DNA of 64,000 bases, taken from assembly GCF_002305875.1 (NCBI RefSeq), contig NZ_CP022098.1, forward strand, positions 6,076,001 to 6,140,000, given 5' to 3'. Below are positions 1 to 8,757 of this stretch, one piece after another (the stretch's first letter is position 1; the number at the start of each line of letters is the position of its first letter). The notes below the pieces were generated by a model. It had not been told where the DNA came from. It saw only the letters and a list, made by a program, of their open reading frames with translations, and made no database searches. This DNA comes from Cystobacter fuscus (GTDB lineage: Bacteria > Myxococcota > Myxococcia > Myxococcales > Myxococcaceae). Position numbers and translations under genes: made by a program.

Positions 1-380
1 TCCTCGGCGAGGTGGTCGGCGTGGGTGGTGCCATAGATGGGGATGGGCAGGTGGGCCTGGGCCCAGCCGGTGGCATAGGTCGAGTGCGTGTGGACGATGC
101 CTCCCAAGCCTTTGAGGTTGCGGTACAGGACGAGGTGGGTCCGCGTGTCGGAGGAGGGCCGCAGGGTGCCCTCGACGATCCTCCCCTCGAGGTCCACCAC
201 CACCATGTGCTCCACCTGGAGCTGGTCATAGGGCACGCCGCTCGGCTTGATGGCGAAGACGCCCGCCCGGGCGTCCAGGGCGGAGACATTGCCAAAGGTA
301 TAGATGGCGAGCCCACGCCGCGGGATCTCCATGTTCGCCGCCCAGGCTCGTTCTTTCAGTGCGTGGTATTTCGATTCCAT
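1..380 (-). CDS. araD: L-ribulose-5-phosphate 4-epimerase, partial (cut by window edge)
   Basis: This is the N-terminal ~126 residues of a class II aldolase-fold epimerase that interconverts L-ribulose 5-phosphate and D-xylulose 5-phosphate, the last step of bacterial L-arabinose catabolism. The ATG at 380 opens with MESKYHALKERAW. It is followed by GNVSALD, KPSGVPYD and the zinc-ligand segment HTHSTYATGW, all in the order usual for AraD. The usual length is about 230 residues, so roughly 105 C-terminal residues lie beyond the left edge. It is the last visible gene of the minus-strand ara operon, 39 bases after the second permease. The assignment is firm because of the motifs and the araA/araB context. 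Confidence 0.93.
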   Translation of the reverse strand, partial: MESKYHALKERAWAANMEIPRRGLAIYTFGNVSALDARAGVFAIKPSGVPYDQLQVEHMVVVDLEGRIVEGTLRPSSDTRTHLVLYRNLKGLGGIVHTHSTYATGWAQAHLPIPIYGTTHADHLAE

Positions 381-419
381 GGCGCCTCGATGCCGTTGGG
401 GAAGGGTGCTGCGTGGGGG

Positions 420-1535
420 TTACCCGCCCGCCTGGGCGGTCCGCTCGATGGGGGAGGAAACGGGGTGGGGTTGCGCGGAGTCCTGCCGGGCCGCGCGGGT
501 GGACCCCTGGCGCGCGGGCGCTCTCGCCAGCACCTTCTGCAGCAGGCAGAAGACGAGCAGCAGCAGGCCAATGACGATCTTCGTCCACCAGGAGCTGAGG
601 CTGCCCTCGAACATGATGAGGGTCTGGATGGTGCCGTAGATCAACACGCCGACCAGGGTGCCCAGGACATGGCCCGCGCCGCCCGTGAGCAGGGTGCCCC
701 CCACCACCACCGCCGCGATGGCATCCATCTCCATTCCCTGCGCGTGCAACCCGTAGCCAGAGAGCATGTAGAAGGTGAAGGCGATGCCCGCCAGGGCGGA
801 ACAGAAACCACTGAACGTGTAGACGAAGATCTTCGTCCGCGCGACCGGCAGGCCCATCAGCAGGGCGGACTGCTCACTGCCGCCAATGGCATACAGCGTC
901 CGCCCCAGGCGCGTGAAGTGCGCCAGGTACACCGCTCCGAGCAGGACCCCCAACGCCATGACGACATTGACGGAGACGGAGGTCTCGAAGGGCAGGGGAT
1001 AGCGGATCGCGGAGACGTCGGTGAAGAAGGGATGGGAGATGGCGATCGAGTCGACGCTGATGAGGTAGCAGAGCCCCCGGGCGAGGAACATGCCCGCCAG
1101 GGTGACGATGAAGGGCTGGAGCGAGAAGTACTGGATGACGACCCCATGGATCAGTCCGATGGTGGCTCCCATCAGCAGGACCAGCGGGATGACCAGCGCG
1201 GGGCTCCAGCCCCGGTTCTCGACGAGGTGCGCCAGCACCATGGTGGTGAGCGCGGTCACCGAGCCCACCGACAGATCGATGCCGCCGGAGATGATGACGA
1301 AGGTCATCCCGACCGCGGAGATCAGCAGGAAGGCGTTGTCGATGAACAGGTTGAGGAAGACCTGGAGGGAGAAGAAGCCGTCGAACGCGATCGAGCCCGC
1401 GCCGAACATCACCCCGAACAGTCCCAGGGTGACCATGAACGGCAGGTGCCGCGGATCCAGCCGGGGCCGCGCGGGCGCGCGAGCCGGGAGGACGCGGGGC
1501 GCGGCGAAGAACCTGGAGTCGGTCTCGTTCCTCAC
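420..1535 (-). CDS. yjfF: sugar ABC transporter permease (YjfF/RbsC-like, CUT2 family)
   Basis: This is a 371-residue inner-membrane permease of the ribose/galactofuranose (CUT2) class, one half of a heterodimeric channel with the preceding permease. Hydrophobic helices run through most of the chain. The signature GGIDLSVGSV, with its conserved glycines and Asp, lies at about residue 85, and the second characteristic region GGTLLTGGAGHVLGTLVGV lies near the C-terminus. The GTG start at 1535 overlaps the stop of the upstream permease by 4 bases (GTGA), so translation is probably coupled. A longer upstream extension exists in frame but runs through the other permease gene and is not real. The substrate is inferred from the neighbours: L-arabinose, possibly as the furanose, since the closest type is YtfQRT-YjfF. 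Confidence 0.88.
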   Translation of the reverse strand: MRNETDSRFFAAPRVLPARAPARPRLDPRHLPFMVTLGLFGVMFGAGSIAFDGFFSLQVFLNLFIDNAFLLISAVGMTFVIISGGIDLSVGSVTALTTMVLAHLVENRGWSPALVIPLVLLMGATIGLIHGVVIQYFSLQPFIVTLAGMFLARGLCYLISVDSIAISHPFFTDVSAIRYPLPFETSVSVNVVMALGVLLGAVYLAHFTRLGRTLYAIGGSEQSALLMGLPVARTKIFVYTFSGFCSALAGIAFTFYMLSGYGLHAQGMEMDAIAAVVVGGTLLTGGAGHVLGTLVGVLIYGTIQTLIMFEGSLSSWWTKIVIGLLLLVFCLLQKVLARAPARQGSTRAARQDSAQPHPVSSPIERTAQAGG

Positions 1536-2608
1536 AGTGCTTCCCCCAGCTTGCCCATCGAGGTGATGCGGTCGCGCACCCGATCGGACTGCAGGATGCT
1601 GACGAGAAAGACGACGGCGGCCTTCACCACCAGCGTCACCTCGGGCGGCACGCCGACGGAGTAGATGGTCGTGGTGAGGGTCTGGATGATGAGGGCCCCC
1701 AGCACGCTGCCCACCAGCGTGAACCGGCCGCCATTGAGCGATGTTCCGCCCAGGACCACCGCGAGGATGGCATCCAGCTCGAAGAGCAGGCCCGCGTTGT
1801 TGCCGTCCGCGCTCTTGACGTTCGAGCTGATGATGAGCCCCGCGATTCCGGCGCACAGGCCACAGAAGGCGTAGGCCCAGAAGGTGATGGCGCGTGCCCG
1901 GACTCCCGCGAAGCGGGCGGCGACGGGATTGAGCCCGACCGCCTCGATGAAGAGTCCCAGCGCGGTCCGGCGCGTGAGTACCAGCAGGAACAGCAGCACG
2001 GCGCTCACGATGAAGAGCGAGAACGGCAGCCCCGCGAGGAACCCATTGCCGATGAAGAAGTAGGGGGTGTGGTAGATGGTGATGATCTGCCCGCCCGTGA
2101 TGAGCTGGGCCACGCCGCGCCCCGCCACCAGGAGGATCAGCGTGGCGATGATGGGCTGCATGCCGAAGAAGGAGATGAGCGCGCCGTTCCACATTCCGAG
2201 TGCCATCGCCACGCCCAGGGCCGCGAGGATGACGAGCGGCATCGGATGGCCGGCCGCCTCCGGTGCTCCACCGCCCGGAGAGAGCTGACCGCCGATCAGC
2301 GTCGCCGCCACCGCTCCCGAGATGGCCACCACCGCGCCCACCGAGATGTCGATGCCATGGGTGGCGATCACCAGCGTCAGCCCCATGGCGACGATCATCA
2401 GGGGCGCGGCGCGGTTGAGGATGTCGATCAGGCTGCCATACAGATGGCCGTCCCGGACGGTGACGGAGAAGAAGTGCGCGTTGAAGGCCAGGTTGAACGA
2501 GAGCAACAGGGCCAGGGTGATCAGCGGCCAGAAGAGCCGTCCCCTGATCAGCGCTCGCAGGGACTCGGACGCCCGGGACGCCCCGGGGGACTTCGTGGCC
2601 GCGCTCAT
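1532..2608 (-). CDS. ytfT: sugar ABC transporter permease (YtfT-like, CUT2 family)
   Basis: This is a 358-residue integral membrane permease and the partner of the next gene product. It has a short cytoplasmic N-terminus (MSAATKSPGASRASESL) and then about ten hydrophobic segments. The CUT2 signature HGIDISVGAVVAISG is at about residues 85-100 and LGGTSLNGGRFTLVGSVLGA is near residue 295. The ATG overlaps the stop codon of the ATPase gene by 4 bases (ATGA). Two separate permease genes plus a single fused double ATPase is the layout of the E. coli galactofuranose importer YtfQRT-YjfF and differs from AraFGH, which has one permease gene. Uptake of L-arabinose, possibly in furanose form, is inferred from the operon. 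Confidence 0.88.
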   Translation of the reverse strand: MSAATKSPGASRASESLRALIRGRLFWPLITLALLLSFNLAFNAHFFSVTVRDGHLYGSLIDILNRAAPLMIVAMGLTLVIATHGIDISVGAVVAISGAVAATLIGGQLSPGGGAPEAAGHPMPLVILAALGVAMALGMWNGALISFFGMQPIIATLILLVAGRGVAQLITGGQIITIYHTPYFFIGNGFLAGLPFSLFIVSAVLLFLLVLTRRTALGLFIEAVGLNPVAARFAGVRARAITFWAYAFCGLCAGIAGLIISSNVKSADGNNAGLLFELDAILAVVLGGTSLNGGRFTLVGSVLGALIIQTLTTTIYSVGVPPEVTLVVKAAVVFLVSILQSDRVRDRITSMGKLGEAL

Positions 2609-4152
2609 ACCTGTCCCCCCGCGATGATCTTGAACACCATGCTCTCGTCCGCCTCGCCCGACTTGATTTCACTGACCTTGCGCCGGTCGCGCATGACCGC
2701 GATGCGGTCCGAGTAGCAGAGCACCTCCTCGATCTCCGACGAGATGAAGAGGATGGCCATTCCCTTGTCACACAGCTCCATCACCTTCCCCATGATCTCG
2801 TGCTTCGCCGCCACGTCGATGCCGCGGGTCGGCTCGTCGAGGATGAGCATGCGCGGCTCGGTCGCCAGCCAGCGGGCGAGGAGGACCTTCTGCTGGTTTC
2901 CCCCCGACAGCTGCGAGATGGGCTTCTCCGCGCTCGGGGTCTTGATGCCCAGGGCCTCGATGTAGCCCGCCGCGAGCTCGTCCTGACGCTTGCGCGAGAG
3001 CGTGCGGAAGATGCCCCGCTTGGCCTGGAGCGCGAGCAGGATGTTCTCGCGGATCGACAGCTCGCCCACGATTCCCTCGTGCTTGCGATCCTCCGGGCAG
3101 AAGCCGATGCCGTGCTGGATGGCCTCCAGGGGGGAGGAGATCCGCGCGGCCCGGCCCTCGATCTTGATGGAGCCCTTCTCGGCCCGATCGATGCCGAAGA
3201 GCAGCCGGGCGATCTCGGTCCGTCCCGAGCCCAGCAGCCCTCCCATGCCCAGGGCCTTGCCCCGTCGCACCTCCAGGCCCACGTCCTGGACCGAGCCCCG
3301 CCGGCCGAGTCCCTCCGCGCTGAGGAAGGGCCCCTCGGCCGAGGTCGGCGCCTCGTGCGCGACGGCCTGCGTGCCCGCGGGGACGCGCGCGCTCTTGCCC
3401 CGGCCCGGGCCCGTCCCGGCCACTTCACGGCCGACCATCCGGGTGACCAGCTCGATGCGCGACACCTCCTGGACGGGGTACTCGCCGACGAGCTCTCCGT
3501 TCCTGAGGACGGTGATGCGGTCGGAGATCTCGAAGACCTGCTCGAGGAAGTGGGTGACGAAGAGGATGGCCATCCCCTGCGCCCGGAGCTTCCTCATGAC
3601 CGACAGGAGCATCTTCACCTCGTCCTCGGCGAGACTCGAGGTGGGCTCGTCGAGGATGAGGATCTTCGCCCGCGCGCTCAGGGCGCGGGCGATGGCGCAC
3701 ACCTGCTGCACCGCGATGGAGTAGGAGGAGAGGGGAGCGGTGACGTCGAGCTGGAGATTGAGGTCCGCCAGCAGCGCCTCCGCCTTCTGGTGCATCTGCT
3801 TCCAGCGGATGGCGAAGGTCTCGGAGGCGTCCTGGCCGAGGCAGATGTTCTCCGCGACCGAGAGGTTCGGGCAGAGGTTGACCTCCTGGTACACCGTGCT
3901 GATGCCCAGCTTGCGTGCCTCGAGCGGGCTCCGGGGCTTGATGTCCTGACCTTGCAGCAGGATGCGGCCCGAGTCCGGACGATGAACCCCCGTGAGGATC
4001 TTGATCAGCGTGGACTTGCCCGCGCCATTCTGGCCCATGACCGTATGGACCTCGCCGGGCAGCAGGCGGAAGTCCACGCCCTGGAGCGCCTGGACGCCGG
4101 AGAACCGCTTGGAGATTCCCCTCATTTCGAGCACTGGAACGGTTTGCGTCAT
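2605..4152 (-). CDS. ytfR: sugar ABC transporter ATP-binding protein (YtfR-like, two nucleotide-binding domains)
   Basis: This 515-residue ATPase carries two ABC domains in one chain, as in all CUT2 importers. The first half has a canonical Walker A ([12 protein letters not shown]) and Walker B (ILILDEPTSSL). The second half has the degenerate Walker A GLLGSGRTE, the signature [16 protein letters not shown] and Walker [13 protein letters not shown]. The start at 4152 (MTQTVPVLEMRGISKRFSG) is chosen because it follows a purine-rich GAGGAG region and fits family length; an in-frame extension to 4329 runs into the binding-protein gene. A low-complexity linker around residues 245-265 is a little longer than usual. 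It energises the two downstream permeases. Confidence 0.9.
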   Translation of the reverse strand: MTQTVPVLEMRGISKRFSGVQALQGVDFRLLPGEVHTVMGQNGAGKSTLIKILTGVHRPDSGRILLQGQDIKPRSPLEARKLGISTVYQEVNLCPNLSVAENICLGQDASETFAIRWKQMHQKAEALLADLNLQLDVTAPLSSYSIAVQQVCAIARALSARAKILILDEPTSSLAEDEVKMLLSVMRKLRAQGMAILFVTHFLEQVFEISDRITVLRNGELVGEYPVQEVSRIELVTRMVGREVAGTGPGRGKSARVPAGTQAVAHEAPTSAEGPFLSAEGLGRRGSVQDVGLEVRRGKALGMGGLLGSGRTEIARLLFGIDRAEKGSIKIEGRAARISSPLEAIQHGIGFCPEDRKHEGIVGELSIRENILLALQAKRGIFRTLSRKRQDELAAGYIEALGIKTPSAEKPISQLSGGNQQKVLLARWLATEPRMLILDEPTRGIDVAAKHEIMGKVMELCDKGMAILFISSEIEEVLCYSDRIAVMRDRRKVSEIKSGEADESMVFKIIAGGQV

Positions 4153-4184
4153 GTTCCTCTCCTCCGCGCGCGAGGCTCTGGGGC

Positions 4185-5156
4185 TCAGTACTTGCGGTTC
4201 GGGAACTCGCGGGCGGCGCTCTCCTGGGGGAACACGGACTCCTGCGTGACGATGCGCCGGGGCACCTGCTTGCCGGCCACCACGTCCTTCACCAGGCGCA
4301 TCAGCTGCGGCCCCAACTGCGGGTTGCACTCCACCGTGCAGTTGAGCTTGCCGGCGATCATCGCCTCGAAGGCGCCCTTCACCGCGTCGATGGACACGAT
4401 GACCACGTCCTTGCCGGGCTTCAGGCCGGCCTCCTCGATGGCCTGGATGGCGCCAATGGCCATGTCGTCGTTGTGCGCGTAGAGCACGTTGATCTTCTTG
4501 CCCTCGGCCTTGAGGAACGCCTCCATGACTTCCTTGCCCTTGGCGCGGGTGAAGTCACCGGTCTGCGAGCGGATGATCTTGAACTTCGGCTGCTCCTTGA
4601 GCACTTCCTCGAAGCCCTTCTTGCGATCGATGGCGGGAGCGGAGCCCACCGTGCCCTGGAGCTCGACGATGTTCACCTCGCCCTTGGCCGCGAGCTCCTG
4701 GATGGGCGGGTAGCTGACGAGCCACTTCGCGGCGCGGCGGCCCTCCTCCACGAAGTCCGAGCCCAGGAAGGACAGCCAGAGCGACTCGTCCTTCACGGAG
4801 ACGGCGCGGTCGGTGAGGATGACGGGGATGCGGGCCGCCTTGGCCTCGCGCAGGACGGGCTCCCAGCCGGTCTCGACCACGGGCGAGAAGGCGATCACGT
4901 TCACCCGCTGGGCGATGAAGGAGCGGATGGCCTTGATCTGGTTCTCCTGCTTCTGCTGGGCATCGGAGAACTTCAGGGTGATGCCCTCCTGGGTGGCGGC
5001 CTCCTTGATCGACTGGGTGTTGGCCGTGCGCCACTCGCTCTCGGCGCCCACCTGGGAGAAGCCGAGCACGATGGAGTCCTTGGCCAGCACGGCACCGGGA
5101 ATCAGCGCGAGGAAGACGACGACCGCGGAAGCGACCTTGAACGTGACACTCTTCAT
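4185..5156 (-). CDS. ytfQ: periplasmic sugar-binding protein (YtfQ-like)
   Basis: This 323-residue type I periplasmic binding protein has a signal peptide (MKSVTFKVASAVVVFLALIPGAVLA) that would be cleaved after ALA. The mature part opens with KDSIVLGFSQVGAESEWRTANTQS, which is highly typical of the YtfQ/galactofuranose-binding subgroup, and continues with FSPVVETGWEPVLREAK and LYAHNDDMAIGAIQAIEEAG. It delivers the sugar to the importer encoded by the next three genes. Its position directly after araA/araB points to L-arabinose, probably the arabinofuranose form expected from arabinan digestion, though the ligand cannot be read from sequence. The preceding in-frame 20 codons are excluded because the signal peptide starts at 5156. 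Confidence 0.9.
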   Translation of the reverse strand: MKSVTFKVASAVVVFLALIPGAVLAKDSIVLGFSQVGAESEWRTANTQSIKEAATQEGITLKFSDAQQKQENQIKAIRSFIAQRVNVIAFSPVVETGWEPVLREAKAARIPVILTDRAVSVKDESLWLSFLGSDFVEEGRRAAKWLVSYPPIQELAAKGEVNIVELQGTVGSAPAIDRKKGFEEVLKEQPKFKIIRSQTGDFTRAKGKEVMEAFLKAEGKKINVLYAHNDDMAIGAIQAIEEAGLKPGKDVVIVSIDAVKGAFEAMIAGKLNCTVECNPQLGPQLMRLVKDVVAGKQVPRRIVTQESVFPQESAAREFPNRKY

Positions 5157-5262
5157 GGGGTGGCTCTCTGGAGGGAGGTACGGCTCTGGGGTTTGAGGAA
5201 GGGGAAGCCGTGTCACGCCGGGTGTCGGGCCCGCCGTGACACGGTGCGAAGCCGGCGCGCGA

Positions 5263-6771
5263 CTAGCGGGCCAGCCGGTAGGCGAGGTCGTTCCAGCGCA
5301 GCTCGTTCTTGAGGGCGGTGAGGCTCGTCCCTGGACCGATGTGGATGAACTCGAGGCCCGCCATCGCCGCGAAGTCCTGGAGCTGGGAGACGGAGACGGC
5401 GCGGCTGAAGCCCGCGTGGTGCGCGCCGCCCGCGAGGATCCACGCCTCGCAGCTGCTCTTGAAGTCGGGCAGGGGCTTCCAGACGGCGTGCGCCACGGGC
5501 AGGTTCGGCATCGGGCTCTCGGCCTTCACCACCTCCAGCTCGTTCACGATCATCCGCATGCGTCCCCCCATGTCGACGAGGGTCGCGTTGAGCGCGGGAC
5601 CGGTCCCGGCCGCGAAGACCAGACGGCAGGGCGGCGCCTTGCCGCCGATGTCGAGCGGGTGCACCTCGAGCGACGGCTTGCTGTCGGAGATCGACGGGCA
5701 GACCTCGAGCATGTGCGCGCCGAGCACGAGCTCGCGCCCCTTGGCCAGGTGGTACGTGTAGTCCTCCATGAAGGAGGCGCCCCCGGGGCGTCCCGCGCTC
5801 ATCACCTTCATGACGCGCAGCAGCGCGGCCGTCTTCCAGTCACCCTCCGCGCCGAAGCCGTAGCCCTCCGTCATGAGCCGCTGGCAGGCGAGGCCGGGCA
5901 GTTGCTTGAGCCCGTGGAGATCCTCGAACGTGGTGGTGAAGGCGCTGAAGCCGCCCTCGCGCAGGAAGCCGCGCATGCCGATCTCCTGTCGCGCCGCATC
6001 GCGCAGGCCCGAACGGCGCTCGCCGCCCTTCCGCAGGGCGGGGACGAGGGTGTACGAGTCCTCGTACACCGAGAGCTGGGCATCGACCTCGGCGTCGCTC
6101 ACGTCGGCGATGCGTCCGACCAGATCTCCCACCGCGTGGCCATTGACGGACCAGCCGAGCTGGATCTGCGCCTCGAGGCGGTCGCCGCCGGTGACGGCCA
6201 CCTCCCTCATGTTCATGCCGCCGAAGCGGACGATCTTCATGCGCCGCGACTCGGCGAGGCCGCAGGCCGACCGCGCCCAGCCGTCGAGCTTCGCCAGGAC
6301 ATCCTCGTCCTTCCAGTAGCCGACGATGATCTTCCGCTCCAGCCGCAGCCGGGCCCCGATGAACCCGAACTCACGGTCGCCATGGGCGGACTGGTTCAGG
6401 TTCATGAACTCCATGTCGATCTTGTCCCAGGGCAGCTCCCGCTCGGTCTGGGTATGCAGGTGGGCCAGGGGCTTCTGGAGGCGCGATAGCCCGGCGACCC
6501 ACATCTTCGACGGCGAGAAGGTGTGCATCCAGGTGATGACGCCCACGCAGTTCGGCGAGTTGTTGGCCTCCAGGCAGACGTTCTGGATCGCCTCGGCGTC
6601 GGTGAGCGTGGGCTTGCAGACCACGCGGACCGGCAGCTTGCCGCAGGAGTCGAGGTACTCGGCGATCTGCCGTGAGTTGGCGGCGACCTTCGCGAGGGCC
6701 TCGTTCCCATACAGGTGCTGACTGCCCGTGAGGAACCACACTTCCTGCGTCTTCAAGTCAATCATGCTCAT
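5263..6771 (-). CDS. araA: L-arabinose isomerase
   Basis: This 502-residue enzyme converts L-arabinose to L-ribulose in the cytoplasm with Mn2+. Length and motifs match the family end to end: LKTQEVWFLTGSQHLYG at the N-terminus, GVITWMHTFSPSKMWVAGL, then the metal/catalytic segments FGAEGDWKTAALLR, FMEDYTYHL and GAHMLEVCPSI, and AGGAHHAGFS near the C-terminus. It sits 42 bases after araB and about 105 bases before the sugar-binding protein, in the order araB-araA. The start could be the first Met or the Met two codons later (MIDLKTQ). Confidence 0.97.
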   Translation of the reverse strand: MSMIDLKTQEVWFLTGSQHLYGNEALAKVAANSRQIAEYLDSCGKLPVRVVCKPTLTDAEAIQNVCLEANNSPNCVGVITWMHTFSPSKMWVAGLSRLQKPLAHLHTQTERELPWDKIDMEFMNLNQSAHGDREFGFIGARLRLERKIIVGYWKDEDVLAKLDGWARSACGLAESRRMKIVRFGGMNMREVAVTGGDRLEAQIQLGWSVNGHAVGDLVGRIADVSDAEVDAQLSVYEDSYTLVPALRKGGERRSGLRDAARQEIGMRGFLREGGFSAFTTTFEDLHGLKQLPGLACQRLMTEGYGFGAEGDWKTAALLRVMKVMSAGRPGGASFMEDYTYHLAKGRELVLGAHMLEVCPSISDSKPSLEVHPLDIGGKAPPCRLVFAAGTGPALNATLVDMGGRMRMIVNELEVVKAESPMPNLPVAHAVWKPLPDFKSSCEAWILAGGAHHAGFSRAVSVSQLQDFAAMAGLEFIHIGPGTSLTALKNELRWNDLAYRLAR

Positions 6772-6813
6772 GCTCCTGGTTCTCGTCCCGGTCCGGCTCC
6801 GGACCGGTCATGT

Positions 6814-8511
6814 TCAAGGGTGGGCGTCGTCCTGCCGGGTCAGCTGCCTCTGCACGAAGCCGCCCAGCTCGAGGTACTTCGAATAGAGCGACGCATAGTG
6901 GTGGGCGCGCGCCGGGTCGGGCCGGTACGTCCGCTCGGTGCCGGGGGACATGGCCTCCTGCGCCGCCTCGACCCGGGGGTAGAGGCCCGCGGCGGTCGCC
7001 GCGAACATCGCCGCCCCCACCGCCACGGCCTGGTCGCCCGCGCAGACGGAGATCTCCATGTCCATCACATCCGCCACGGTCTGCATGATGAAGGGGCTCT
7101 TGCGCGCCACGCCGCCAATGGCGATGGCACTGTCGAGCCGGACCCCCTCCGCCCGGAAGCGCTCGACGATGGCGCGCGAGCCGAAGGCCGTCGCCTCCAC
7201 CAGGGCCCGGTAGAGCCGCGGGGCGTCCGTGCCCAGGGTGATGCCCGTGACGGCCCCCTTGAGGCGTTGATTCGCGTCGGGCGTCCGGCGTCCGTTCATC
7301 CAGTCGAGCGCCAGGAGCGAGCCGTCCTCGAGCGGAAGCTCCTTCGCGGCGCGCTCGAGCTCCGGAAGGATGCGCTCCATGAGCGCGTCGCCGAGGACGC
7401 GGCGGGTCTCCGGGTCGGTTCCGGTCTGGGAGGGAAGCAGGGCATCGAGGGGCCAACAGAGCAGCCGTTTGAACCAGGCATAGACATCGCCGAAGGCTGA
7501 CTGTCCCGCCTCGTAGCCCATCATCCCCGGGATGATGGAGCCGTCGACCTGGCCGCAGATGCCCGGCACCAGCCGCTCCGGCCCCCGCGTCCGGGGCGCC
7601 ACGGCCATGTCCAGGCTGCTCGTCCCCATGATCTTCAGGAGTTGATGGGGCTTGATGTTGCCGCCCACCGCGCCCATGTGCGCATCGAAGGCGCCCACGG
7701 CGACGAGGGTGTCGTGCGGCAGGCCCAGCTTCACCGCCCACTCCGCGGAGAGCGTGCCAAAGGGGATGTCCGAGGTGAAGGTCTCCTGCCCGAGCGAGGC
7801 CTTGAACTCGACCAGGCGCGGATGGAGCCGGGCGAGGAACTCATCCGCTGGGTAGCCGCCGAACTCGGCGTGCCACATCGCCTTGTGCCCCGCGGCGCAG
7901 CGGCTGCGCTTGAGCTTGCCGAGGTCGTCGCACCCGGTGAGGACGGCAGGAATCCAATCACACAACTCCAGGATGCTGACCGCCGCCTGGGACACCGCGG
8001 GATTGGTCTCCACGACGTGCAGCACCTTCGCCCAGAACCACTCGCTGGAGTAGATACCGCCCTCGTACTTCGTGAAGTCGGCCCCGCCCCAGGTGCGCGC
8101 TGTCTGGTTGATGCGCTCCGCTTGCGCCACCGCCGTGTGATCCTTCCACAAGAGGAACATGGCGTCCGGGTCCTCGCGAAACCCGGGCGTGAGCGCGAGG
8201 GGCACGCCGCGTTTGTCCGTGAGGACGGGCGTCGAGCCGGTGGTGTCGGCCGCGATGCCACGCACCCGGGAGGCGACCTCTCGTCCCGCCCGTGCGGTCA
8301 CTTCCGTGATCGCCGCCTGCATCGCCTCCAGATAATCCAGCGGGTGGTGGCGGAAGCGGTTCTCGTTCGGCTCGCAATAGAGCCCCCGGGCCCATCGCGG
8401 ATAATGCTGAACCGAGACACTCACCACTTCCCCATCCGCCGCGTCCGCGATCACCGCCCGGACCGAGTCCGTTCCAAAATCAATCCCGATGACAAACGCC
8501 CCGCGCTTCAT
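6814..8511 (-). CDS. araB: ribulokinase
   Basis: This 565-residue FGGY-family sugar kinase phosphorylates L-ribulose to L-ribulose 5-phosphate. The N-terminal ATPase-fold loop GIDFGTDSVRAVIADA is at residues ~8-23, and RGIAADTTGSTPV follows near residue 90. The C-terminal half has GLDWMNGRRTPDANQ-like AraB sequence and IAIGGVARKSPFIMQ. Length (usual ~560) and context with araA and araD make the assignment secure. The ATG at 8511 (MKRGAFVIGIDFG) is preferred; a further in-frame Met 20 codons upstream adds unconserved sequence. It is the first gene of the operon, with an operator palindrome 76 bases upstream. Confidence 0.97.
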   Translation of the reverse strand: MKRGAFVIGIDFGTDSVRAVIADAADGEVVSVSVQHYPRWARGLYCEPNENRFRHHPLDYLEAMQAAITEVTARAGREVASRVRGIAADTTGSTPVLTDKRGVPLALTPGFREDPDAMFLLWKDHTAVAQAERINQTARTWGGADFTKYEGGIYSSEWFWAKVLHVVETNPAVSQAAVSILELCDWIPAVLTGCDDLGKLKRSRCAAGHKAMWHAEFGGYPADEFLARLHPRLVEFKASLGQETFTSDIPFGTLSAEWAVKLGLPHDTLVAVGAFDAHMGAVGGNIKPHQLLKIMGTSSLDMAVAPRTRGPERLVPGICGQVDGSIIPGMMGYEAGQSAFGDVYAWFKRLLCWPLDALLPSQTGTDPETRRVLGDALMERILPELERAAKELPLEDGSLLALDWMNGRRTPDANQRLKGAVTGITLGTDAPRLYRALVEATAFGSRAIVERFRAEGVRLDSAIAIGGVARKSPFIMQTVADVMDMEISVCAGDQAVAVGAAMFAATAAGLYPRVEAAQEAMSPGTERTYRPDPARAHHYASLYSKYLELGGFVQRQLTRQDDAHP

Positions 8512-8586
8512 GGGGACCTCCAAGTGGATTTCGAGGGGTGGGAACGTGACCAGGCTTTCTCGCAAGGACATCCCATGGCCAAGAAT

Positions 8587-8600
8587 TGTGAACGTTCACA
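8587..8600. promoter_or_regulatory. LacI-type operator, araB promoter
   Basis: TGTGAACGTTCACA is a perfect 14-bp palindrome centred on the CG step, which is diagnostic of LacI-family operators. It lies between araB (start 8511) and the divergent LacI-family gene (start 8758). Near-identical palindromes sit at 17098, 19680 and 20097, all in front of arabinan/arabinose genes, so the neighbouring LacI-family protein is the likely ligand. Confidence 0.88.
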
Positions 8601-8636
8601 TGGGGGGACGTCAAGCAAGGGCTTCTGGAGGGAAGA

Positions 8637-8670
8637 CATGATGCGTTGCGCCAGCGCATGACACGTGCCA
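8637..8670. promoter_or_regulatory. two further conserved motifs in the araB promoter
   Basis: CATGATGCGTTGCGCC (8637-8652) recurs with 2-3 differences at 19806-19821 and 20027-20042. TGACACGTGCCA (8659-8670, an almost perfect dyad) recurs on the other strand as TGGCACGAGTCA at 19853 and 19874. Both motifs occur only close to the LacI-type operators of this locus. Read on the minus strand, the second motif also gives GG-N10-GC as in a sigma-54 -24/-12 element, but the other copies break that spacing, so a second regulator's site is as likely. Confidence 0.45.
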
Positions 8671-8757
8671 GCCTGTCTGGGCCGAGCCGGGAACAGGCTC
8701 GGTGTCGGCGTATTTATTCAGGGGCGCGGTCAACCAGACGGGGATAGGCTGTCGAGT

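Noticed and set aside
12-1664. 550-aa plus-strand frame at the left end
   Set aside because: It lies antisense to araD and a permease gene and is low-complexity (Arg/Gly/Asp/His), the usual shadow in high-GC DNA.
420-2771. 783-aa minus-strand frame joining the two permeases
   Set aside because: The first 412 codons are the wrong frame through the upstream permease gene; only the last 371 codons match a permease.
8641-8672. Sigma-54 promoter for araB (TGGCACG-N4-ATGC)
   Set aside because: The spacing is right at this site, but the related sites at 19853 and 19874 do not preserve it, so it is more likely a protein-binding dyad; left as an alternative only.
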